Assembly: GCA_035632315.1 (NCBI GenBank)
Contig: DASQGZ010000015.1
Location: 1 to 56,158, forward strand
Direction: 5' to 3'
DNA: 56,158 nucleotides
Source of the DNA: JAFDZW01 sp035632315
Lineage (GTDB): Bacteria; Bacteroidota; Ignavibacteria; Palsa-1295
This document shows positions 50,271-56,158 of this stretch, piece after piece. Below the pieces are notes generated by a model. It saw only the letters and a program-made list of their open reading frames with translations, was not told where the DNA came from and made no database searches. A program made the position numbers and the translations under genes. Numbering within the stretch: the stretch's first letter is position 1; each line of letters starts with the position of its first letter.

Positions 50271-50380
50271 ATGACATCATTGCGAGCGAAGCAAAGCAAT
50301 CTAAAATCTTGAATCAGAGCTACACATTCAAGATTTTAGATCGCCACGTCGGGCTAAAGCCCTCCTCGCGATGACATCAT
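50271..50380. repeat. Dispersed palindromic element between the two PPIase genes
   Basis: Begins TGACATCATTGCGAGCGAAG, contains GCAATCTAAAATCTTGAA and its inverted partner TTCAAGATTTTAGATCGCC, and ends CTCGCGATGACATCA. Same family as 19732, 26008, 31136 and 35982. It separates two genes that otherwise look like an operon. Confidence 0.8.
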
Positions 50381-50413
50381 TTAATTACCCACCTAATTGA
50401 CGATACATCTATT

Positions 50414-51745
50414 TTGAGCATTTTTTTTGCAACTCGTCTTTTCGCCGCTTTCACTGTAATTATGGTCGCGGCAGCCGCATCTGCACAGACCTCGCAATTG
50501 CGCGACGGCGATAACCTCGACGCCGTTATTGCCGTCGTCGGGAAATATCCTATTCTTCGCAGCAACATTGATGCACAAGTTCAGTTAGCGATCTTCCAAG
50601 CGGGCAAGCATTCTGTTTCTGCCGATACGCTCGCCGCGCTTCGCAAACAAGTGCTCGAATCCGAGATCGACCAAAAGGCGATGCTTGTCAAAGCCGAATC
50701 CGATACGCTCATCGTCGTCACTGAAAGCGAGATCGACGATCAGCTCAACGACCGCATCAAGCAATATCAGCGGCAGTTCGGCACGCAGGCAGAAATGGAA
50801 AAGGCGTTCGGCAAGACTGTTGCCGAAATACGCGCGTCGCAGGATCTTCGCGATAAAGCCCGCGAGCAACTATACATCGAACGTCTGCGTCAGGAAAAAT
50901 TTTCTAAACCTCCGGTCGTTTCGCGCCGCGATGTGCAGGAATTTTATGCAGCGTATCACGACAGCCTTCCCGCCGTCAGCGAACAGGTCGAGCTGGCAAC
51001 GATTGTCAAGCTCATCAAGCCAAAAACGGGCGAGCTCGAGCGCGTTCGTGCGCTTGCAAAACGGCTTGCCGATTCGCTGCATAATAACGGCGCTGATTTC
51101 GCCGACCTTGCAAAACGCTATTCGCAGCACTCGACCGCATCGAGCGGCGGCGACCTTGGCGGACCGTATCCGCGCGGAACATTTATTTCCGATTTCGAAG
51201 CTGCCGCATTCAAGCTCAAACCCGGCGAAGTGTCCGATCCGGTCGAGACCGATCAGGGCATTCACATCATTAAAATGATCGAGCGCCGCGGAGAAGAAAT
51301 TCACGTTGCGCAAATTTTGCTCAAAGCTTCCGCCAGCCAGCAGGACGAAGATTCCATTCGAGCTGTCATCAATGCCATTCGCGACAGTGCGCTCAACGGC
51401 GCGGACTTCGCACGTCTTGCGCGCTCATATTCCGATGATCAGGAAACAAAACAGAATGGCGGCTATCTCGGCAAAGTGGGTCTCACCGATCTCGGAGCCG
51501 AACAGCGCGAGGTGCTCGACTCAATGCAAAGCGGCGATATTTCGCGGCCGATAAAAATTTCCTTCTCAAAAACCGTGACGGGTTTTCAGATCGTGAAGCT
51601 CATCCGCCGTGTCCCCTCCCACAAACCGACATACGAAACCGATTACCGCGAACTCGAATACGCGGCAACGCAATGGAAGCAGATCAAAGATTACCAGAAG
51701 TTCGTCGCCGATGCGCGTAAAGATGTATATGTAGATATACGCTAA
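50414..51745 (+). CDS. SurA-like periplasmic chaperone/peptidyl-prolyl isomerase
   Basis: Protein of 443 aa. The signal peptide is complete only if TTG 50414 is the start (SIFFATRLFAAFTVIMVAAAASAQ); ATG 50462 would leave a truncated one. The N-terminal domain has the SurA signature DAVIAVVGKYPILRSNIDAQVQL and helices such as SEIDQKAMLVKAESD. Two rotamase domains follow, near 175-290 (SGGDLGGPYPRGTFISDFEAAAFKL, ETDQGIHIIKMIE) and 295-395 (IHVAQILLKAS, KQNGGYLGKVGLTDL). SurA delivers unfolded beta-barrels to the BAM complex and acts in the periplasm. It is a fitting companion to the large PPIase upstream and to the many exported proteins here. Confidence 0.93.
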   Translation: MSIFFATRLFAAFTVIMVAAAASAQTSQLRDGDNLDAVIAVVGKYPILRSNIDAQVQLAIFQAGKHSVSADTLAALRKQVLESEIDQKAMLVKAESDTLIVVTESEIDDQLNDRIKQYQRQFGTQAEMEKAFGKTVAEIRASQDLRDKAREQLYIERLRQEKFSKPPVVSRRDVQEFYAAYHDSLPAVSEQVELATIVKLIKPKTGELERVRALAKRLADSLHNNGADFADLAKRYSQHSTASSGGDLGGPYPRGTFISDFEAAAFKLKPGEVSDPVETDQGIHIIKMIERRGEEIHVAQILLKASASQQDEDSIRAVINAIRDSALNGADFARLARSYSDDQETKQNGGYLGKVGLTDLGAEQREVLDSMQSGDISRPIKISFSKTVTGFQIVKLIRRVPSHKPTYETDYRELEYAATQWKQIKDYQKFVADARKDVYVDIR

Positions 51746-51820
51746 TTCGTTTTCCTCGTAAGGGCACACCTGCACACCTCCTCACGCAACTTTCGAACAC
51801 TCATTGTGTTCTTTCTTATT

Positions 51821-52672
51821 GTGAAACGTCTCTTTTATTTTGGCATCATCTTCGCAAGTCTCGCCACACCTCTTTACGCGCAGACAGGATATGATACATG
51901 CGCTCATCTGAAAGAATGGGAATACTATTCACCAACCGATCCGCAAATTGCTCAAGAACAATATGACACACTCCGCTTATATATTGAGCTATGTGCAGCA
52001 TCCGATGATCAATCCTATCATGCATTCCTTCATCTCGATGAAGCTGTTCAGCTATATGCCCCCGACGATACATCACGCTTTGATCGATACAGGCAATGGT
52101 TAATTTCTGTGATTTATTTAAATACGACGAATCCTGCTTATTTTTGTGCAGATTTAGGATCAATAGCTGGAACATATCAGTACGGGAAATATACACCATT
52201 AGGATATTTAGCCGTATTAAATTATATACGTTCTAACCATCCGGAGTGTTGGGGTAGTCAGGCTTCAAACGAATATACAAAAGATAGTGCCTATGATGCT
52301 GCAAATGGTCACGATCCGACACATTTACCTTCACTTGATTCGATGGGGCTAGGTTTCCTGTTGAACCATAACGCAGTAACCCCATCTTCATATCTTCCAA
52401 GCCAATACCTTGCCTCGTTCACCACGAACCCCAATCCATTCAAGAACGAAACAACACTTTCGTTTACGCTGAATCGGATGGCATACGTCACGGTCGATGT
52501 CTATGATATTCTCGGTCATAAAGTCTGGGGTGACGATCATGGGTATTCGCTTGATGCGGGTGTACATCAGGTACGTATTGATGGTGCAGGCTTACCGACA
52601 GGGACGCTGTATGCGAGAATCTCAACCGGATTCGGCGAAGTCAAGACGGTGAAGCTGGTGAAGCAGGAATAG
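51821..52672 (+). CDS. T9SS secreted protein, paralogue of the next gene
   Basis: Protein of 283 aa from GTG 51821, which gives a clean signal peptide (KRLFYFGIIFASLATPLYAQ); an in-frame GTG at 51806 is an alternative. The middle part (residues 25-165) is helical, with ALK-like pairs: YYSPTDPQIAQEQYDTL, RFDRYRQWLISVIYLN, YLAVLNYIRSNHPEC. The same module, diverged, occurs in the next gene (RFPIYREWLKKVLYL). A T9SS sorting domain closes the protein (FTTNPNPFKNETTLSFTLN, VYDILGHKVWGD, LPTGTLYARISTG). I do not recognise the middle domain. Only 3 nt separate it from the next gene, so they form an operon. Confidence 0.8.
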   Translation: MKRLFYFGIIFASLATPLYAQTGYDTCAHLKEWEYYSPTDPQIAQEQYDTLRLYIELCAASDDQSYHAFLHLDEAVQLYAPDDTSRFDRYRQWLISVIYLNTTNPAYFCADLGSIAGTYQYGKYTPLGYLAVLNYIRSNHPECWGSQASNEYTKDSAYDAANGHDPTHLPSLDSMGLGFLLNHNAVTPSSYLPSQYLASFTTNPNPFKNETTLSFTLNRMAYVTVDVYDILGHKVWGDDHGYSLDAGVHQVRIDGAGLPTGTLYARISTGFGEVKTVKLVKQE

Positions 52673-52675
52673 CAC

Positions 52676-53926
52676 ATGACACGCAAGAGGAATCGTTATT
52701 TCATCGGATGCTGCGCGGCGCTCGTTTGCGCAGCATCATTGCTATTTGGCAGTATCGATAATAATTTTTGGGGTGGAACGAATAACGGAAACAGCTGCGG
52801 TGCAAGTTGGAGTATCGGCGATATTGATAACAATTTCTGGGGATTTATGGACCAGAGTAATAATACTGTAACTGCAATCACATCAGCCTCTACGCTGCAA
52901 AGTAATAACTTTTTAAATTCTTCATTCTCTAACACAAATGGGAATGCTGTGCTGAGTGCAAATTCATTCAGTTCCCCCGGTGTTACTTGTGGGGATGGGT
53001 TCAGCTTTATCGCGCATGGTAATGATAAAGATACAAAACTACTTTCGATCGAAGATACTGCTAATTCTGATAGTATCGATTGTGATCACCTGCAATTAGC
53101 AAATTCCTATCTTGCAGGGGGAATTGAATATAAAAAAATGTACGATAGCGAACGATATGCTATCGAACACTGTGCAAAGTATGATGCATACCCTCCTGAT
53201 AATAATTTTGTGCTTCCAGTGGCAAAGGATTTCGGTCCTGCAACGGCTGGCTGTGAATACATGAGCGAGGATCCAAATCGTTTTCCAATATATAGAGAAT
53301 GGCTTAAGAAGGTCCTCTATTTGAAAAAGGATAGCCTTTACTATTGTGAGGATGTAATCTCTATTTTAACTACCATGTCCTATTTTGATTCAGTAAGAGG
53401 ATGGGACATAAATGGGGCTATTGCCATCGCGAGATTTCTTCTAGACTCTCACAGATGTTTTAGTTATCTTGGGGACATCAATAAGCGAATTCAAAGTTCG
53501 AGAAGCGAACAATACCAAACATGGCAAGACACCGTGACTAATCCACTGTTGACCCCATTCTCCCAGGATACAGCGAACATGCCAACGCTTGAAGACCTTG
53601 ATCTTCAAATCTTGCGGGGTCCGCAATATGCTGCTGTAAAGGATGCCTTTACACCGTCGAGCAGTAAGAAGATACTTTATCTTACAGTTTCAGAAAACCC
53701 GTTCACAACAGAAACAACACTGAAGTTTGGCCTTTCGGATGGGGAGTATATGCGAATGGATGTGTATGACCCGCTTGGGAAAACGCTCTTCTCCGACACA
53801 AGGCTTTGCTCGGTAGGGGATAATTCATGGCTGTTGTCGTCCCCTAACCTGCCTCGAGGTTCAATGTATGTGAGGCTTTCCACTCTTGGCGGCGAGGTGA
53901 AGACCGTGAAATTAGCGAAAGAGTAA
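52676..53926 (+). CDS. T9SS secreted protein with NNFWG repeats
   Basis: Protein of 416 aa. After a signal peptide (MTRKRNRYFIGCCAALVCAASLLFG) come DNNFWGG and DNNFWGF in tandem (SIDNNFWGGTNNGNS; DIDNNFWGFMDQSNN), 23 residues apart, then a Ser/Asn-rich beta-type stretch. Short N-N-F-W-G motifs of this kind are common in right-handed beta-helix proteins of Bacteroidota, where they recur at regular spacing; the rest of the helix is missing here. Residues about 150-330 contain the helical module shared with the previous gene (YDSERYAIEHCAKYDA, IYREWLKKVLYLKKD). The C-terminal T9SS sorting domain ends GEVKTVKLAKE, nearly identical to the previous gene. It is likely the product of a duplication with N-terminal exchange. 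Confidence 0.8.
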   Translation: MTRKRNRYFIGCCAALVCAASLLFGSIDNNFWGGTNNGNSCGASWSIGDIDNNFWGFMDQSNNTVTAITSASTLQSNNFLNSSFSNTNGNAVLSANSFSSPGVTCGDGFSFIAHGNDKDTKLLSIEDTANSDSIDCDHLQLANSYLAGGIEYKKMYDSERYAIEHCAKYDAYPPDNNFVLPVAKDFGPATAGCEYMSEDPNRFPIYREWLKKVLYLKKDSLYYCEDVISILTTMSYFDSVRGWDINGAIAIARFLLDSHRCFSYLGDINKRIQSSRSEQYQTWQDTVTNPLLTPFSQDTANMPTLEDLDLQILRGPQYAAVKDAFTPSSSKKILYLTVSENPFTTETTLKFGLSDGEYMRMDVYDPLGKTLFSDTRLCSVGDNSWLLSSPNLPRGSMYVRLSTLGGEVKTVKLAKE

Positions 53927-53957
53927 ATAGTCACATGTGAATCAACCACCCCCTGTA

Positions 53958-53989
53958 TCCCCCGCCTTGTGAAGGCGGGGTATTTTTTA
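53958..53989 (+). terminator. Strong intrinsic terminator
   Basis: Stem CCCCGCCTT / AAGGCGGGG with GTG loop, then TATTTTTTAT. Confidence 0.9.
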
Positions 53990-54017
53990 TTGCATATTAT
54001 TTATTAAATAATAAAAA

Positions 54018-54025
54018 TAAATTTG
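54018..54025 (+). promoter_or_regulatory. TAnnTTTG promoter box of the MFS gene
   Basis: TAAATTTG, 38 nt before the ATG at 54064, in an A/T-rich stretch. Confidence 0.5.
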
Positions 54026-54063
54026 AAACTCAGTCGTCTGAAATACATATTATACATGTTAGT

Positions 54064-55359
54064 ATGCAACCACCCAAAGCAAAAATATTCACCGGCTACG
54101 AGGTATTTGTCATTTCCATTCTTGCGATCCTGCAATTTGCGGTGATCCTTGATTTTATGGTGCTTTCTCCGCTCGGCGTGATCCTGATGAAACAGCTCCA
54201 GATCACTCCGTCGAAGTTCAGCGTTGTCGTCTCGGCGTATGCGTTCGCTGCCGGAGGTTCTGGCCTGCTCGCAGCAGGTTTTGCCGATAAATTCGACCGC
54301 AAGAAACTCTTGATCTTCTTCTTTGCCGGATTTCTGCTCGGCACGGTGCTCTGCGCGCTCGCGACGGATTTTACGTTTCTACTTGTCGCGCGAATCGTCA
54401 CCGGCATTTTCGGCGGCGTCATCGGTTCGATCAGTTTTGCGATCATCACCGATCTCTTCAAGATGGAAGTTCGCGGTCGCGTGATGGGCTACGTGCAGAT
54501 GTCGTTCTCCGCAGCGCAAGTGCTCGGGATTCCGGCAGGCCTCTTGCTTGCGAATAATTTCGGATGGCACTGGAATTTTTGGATGATCGCCGCGATTGGC
54601 GTCATCGTCGGTATTGTGATGCTCGTGAAAATGAAGCCTGTTGACGGGCATCTCGGTTTGCATCCTGATCGCAATGCGCTGCATCATCTTTTCCATACGG
54701 TTTCGAAGCCGAAATATCTGTTCGGTTTTCTCACGATGTCGTTTCTTGCTTCGGGCGGTTTTATGCTGATGCCGTTCGGCAGTGCATTCGGTACCCATAA
54801 TATGGGTCTGACGCTCGACCAGCTTCCGATGCTCTATCTGATCACCGGCTTTTTTTCGATGTTCGCCGGACCGCTCGCCGGAAAGTTCAGCGACAAGGTC
54901 GGCAAATACAAAATGTTCGTCATCGGCACGATAATGGCAATGGCGATGGTCGTTGTGTATTGTAATCTCGGCACGACGCCGTTCTGGCTGGCGTCGCTAA
55001 TAAGCATATTATTATTCGTTGCGATCACGGCGCGAATGATCCCCGCATCCGCGCTGATGACAGCGATCCCGACGCCCGAAGATCGCGGCGCATTTATGAG
55101 CGTCAATTCCGCGGCAATGCAGATCTCGGGCGGCTTCGCGGCAGTACTCGCAGGAATGATCGTCGGCCAGACCCCGGCAGGGTTCATCGAGCATTACGAC
55201 ACGCTCGGTTATGTTGTTGTCGGGACGATGACCGTGATGGTCGCGATGATGTATTTCATCAACAAAGATATTTCCGGCAGACCCATAGCTCAGCCGCACA
55301 CCGCCCGCGAAGAACAATCAGAAACTGTCATCCCAGAGTTTGCTGTGGAGGGGATGTAG
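54064..55359 (+). CDS. MFS transporter, drug-efflux type
   Basis: Inner-membrane protein of 431 aa with 12 transmembrane segments. The signature between helices 2 and 3 is GFADKFDRKKLLIFFFAGF, and motif VARIVTGIFGGVIG lies in helix 4, as in arabinose-efflux (AraJ) and Bcr/CflA relatives. FKMEVRGRVMGYVQMSFSAAQVLGIPAG is typical of proton-coupled exporters. The C-terminal tail (PHTAREEQSETV) is cytoplasmic and acidic. The substrate is unknown. It has its own promoter box and terminator, so it is a monocistronic unit. Confidence 0.93.
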   Translation: MQPPKAKIFTGYEVFVISILAILQFAVILDFMVLSPLGVILMKQLQITPSKFSVVVSAYAFAAGGSGLLAAGFADKFDRKKLLIFFFAGFLLGTVLCALATDFTFLLVARIVTGIFGGVIGSISFAIITDLFKMEVRGRVMGYVQMSFSAAQVLGIPAGLLLANNFGWHWNFWMIAAIGVIVGIVMLVKMKPVDGHLGLHPDRNALHHLFHTVSKPKYLFGFLTMSFLASGGFMLMPFGSAFGTHNMGLTLDQLPMLYLITGFFSMFAGPLAGKFSDKVGKYKMFVIGTIMAMAMVVVYCNLGTTPFWLASLISILLFVAITARMIPASALMTAIPTPEDRGAFMSVNSAAMQISGGFAAVLAGMIVGQTPAGFIEHYDTLGYVVVGTMTVMVAMMYFINKDISGRPIAQPHTAREEQSETVIPEFAVEGM

Positions 55360-55384
55360 GGTTCTTATCATTAGAGAGATTATC

Positions 55385-55420
55385 AATTAGCCCGGGGTAT
55401 TAACTCGGGCTAATTTGTTT
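55385..55420 (+). terminator. Intrinsic terminator after the MFS gene
   Basis: Stem AATTAGCCCG / CGGGCTAATT around GGGTATTAACT, then TTGTTTG. Confidence 0.75.
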
Positions 55421-55490
55421 GTTAACGGCTCCCGAACTCCCCTTCCCCTTCGCTCGTTTGGTATAGGCTAATTTAGAAATAATAAAGAAT

Positions 55491-56158
55491 TTGAACGGAA
55501 ATTCCAATACTACGCACGGGCGCATCGCCTTCACCGAGTACGATCTTGCTAACGGTCTGCATGTGATCCTCTCGGAAGATCACAAGGCACCGATCGTTTG
55601 CGTCAATATCGCATATCACGTCGGCTCGAAGAACGAAACGCCGGAGCGCGCGGGCTTTGCGCATTTGTTCGAACATTTATTATTCGAAGGCTCGACGAAT
55701 GTTGGGCGCGGCGATTTCGATAAATACATCACCGAAGCCGGCGGATTCGATAACGCTTATACGACCGAAGACAAAACCAATTATTACGAAGTCCTCCCCG
55801 CGCACCAGCTTGAACTGGCACTTTGGCTCGAAAGCGACAGAATGCTCGGCTTCGTGCTCGGCGAAGAAAGTTTGCGCACACAAAAAGATGTCGTAAAAGA
55901 AGAAAAGCGCGAGCGTTATGACAATACGCCCTACGGCACGCTGTCGGAAAAAATGATGCGCCTTGCATATACGAGCTTTCCGTATAAGTGGACGGTCATC
56001 GGCGATATGAACACCATCGAAGCCGCAACACTTTCCGATGTCAAAGATTTTTATGCGACGTTCTACGCGCCGAGCAATGCAACACTCGTTGTTTCTGGCG
56101 ATCTCGATATTACCGAAGCGAAAATTCTGATCGAAAAATATTTCGGACCCATCCCGAA
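55491..56158 (+). CDS. M16 family zinc peptidase, N-terminal part (runs off right edge)
   Basis: An open frame of 222 codons from TTG 55491 to the window edge. The zinc site is H-L-F-E-H (FAHLFEHLLFEG, near residue 60), the inverted H-x-x-E-H motif, and the downstream Glu ligand lies in KDVVKEEKRERYDN. The start of the domain (YDLANGLHVILSEDHKAPIVCVN) and the TYGTLSEKMM-like part (PYGTLSEKMM) fit the M16B group of pitrilysin-like proteases, found in the periplasm or outer membrane. No signal peptide is visible in the first residues, so the start may lie further upstream with a non-ATG codon, but the frame is closed by TAG at 55464. The second, inactive M16 half lies outside the window. Confidence 0.88.
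   Translation, partial: MNGNSNTTHGRIAFTEYDLANGLHVILSEDHKAPIVCVNIAYHVGSKNETPERAGFAHLFEHLLFEGSTNVGRGDFDKYITEAGGFDNAYTTEDKTNYYEVLPAHQLELALWLESDRMLGFVLGEESLRTQKDVVKEEKRERYDNTPYGTLSEKMMRLAYTSFPYKWTVIGDMNTIEAATLSDVKDFYATFYAPSNATLVVSGDLDITEAKILIEKYFGPIP

Noticed and set aside
49039..50280. 413-codon frame on the minus strand opposite the large PPIase gene
   Set aside because: Shadow frame caused by codon bias; the plus-strand gene has signal peptide and two rotamase domains.
1..56158. tRNA, rRNA, tmRNA, RNase P or SRP RNA genes
   Set aside because: I looked for T-loop-like and other conserved sequences and found none that fold convincingly.

Overview
The window reads as ordinary chromosome of a Gram-negative member of the Bacteroidota/Chlorobi (FCB) lineage, most like an Ignavibacteria or Kapabacteria-type organism. 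Three signals point there. Seven genes encode secreted proteins with type IX secretion (T9SS) C-terminal sorting domains. Thirteen genes have a Bacteroidota-type promoter box (TAnnTTTG) just upstream. There is also a TPR-LuxR regulator of the kind common in that phylum, and two fibre proteins with an FSYQG N-terminal domain. The placement is inference: no rRNA, tRNA or T9SS machinery gene lies here. I see no transposase, integrase, phage module or CRISPR array.

Layout. 1-5.1 kb: start of a DUF885 protein, a lipid-linked sugar flippase, a hicB antitoxin with a broken hicA, a DUF3298 protein and a DUF92 membrane protein. 5.1-14.3 kb: an orphan class III cyclase-like protein, small secreted and lipid-anchored proteins, prfA, an RRM protein and a large T9SS protein. 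14.3-18.3 kb: a Type IIG restriction-modification gene translationally coupled to a membrane protein, beside a chimeric sequence scar. 18.3-25 kb: a glycosyltransferase, a sugar aminotransferase, a T9SS fibronectin protein, uvrB and comF. 25-34 kb: TPM protein, IgGFc-like T9SS protein, MgtC/DUF4010 protein, cysteine dioxygenase, plsY and a further T9SS protein. 34-40.5 kb: SnoaL lipoprotein, HU, TPR protein, MFS transporter, ispD and a split transketolase. 40.5-48 kb: a TPR-LuxR regulator and two large repetitive fibre proteins. 48-56 kb: two parvulin-type chaperones, two paralogous T9SS proteins, an MFS transporter and the start of an M16 peptidase.

Functionally the region is dominated by the cell envelope: exported adhesin-like proteins, periplasmic folding factors, sugar-polymer synthesis and export, and phospholipid synthesis. 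Scattered housekeeping genes (prfA, uvrB, ispD, plsY, HU, transketolase) lie between them.

The most unusual features are non-coding. Several families of short dispersed repeats sit between genes, and relatives of these appear to have inserted in frame into at least two protein genes (flippase and restriction enzyme, possibly also DUF92). Other points of interest are the single-codon nonsense change in hicA, promoter boxes ending 7-8 nt before start codons (suggesting almost leaderless mRNAs), an inverted repeat over the restriction-gene promoter, and the duplicated gene-end scar beside the restriction cassette.
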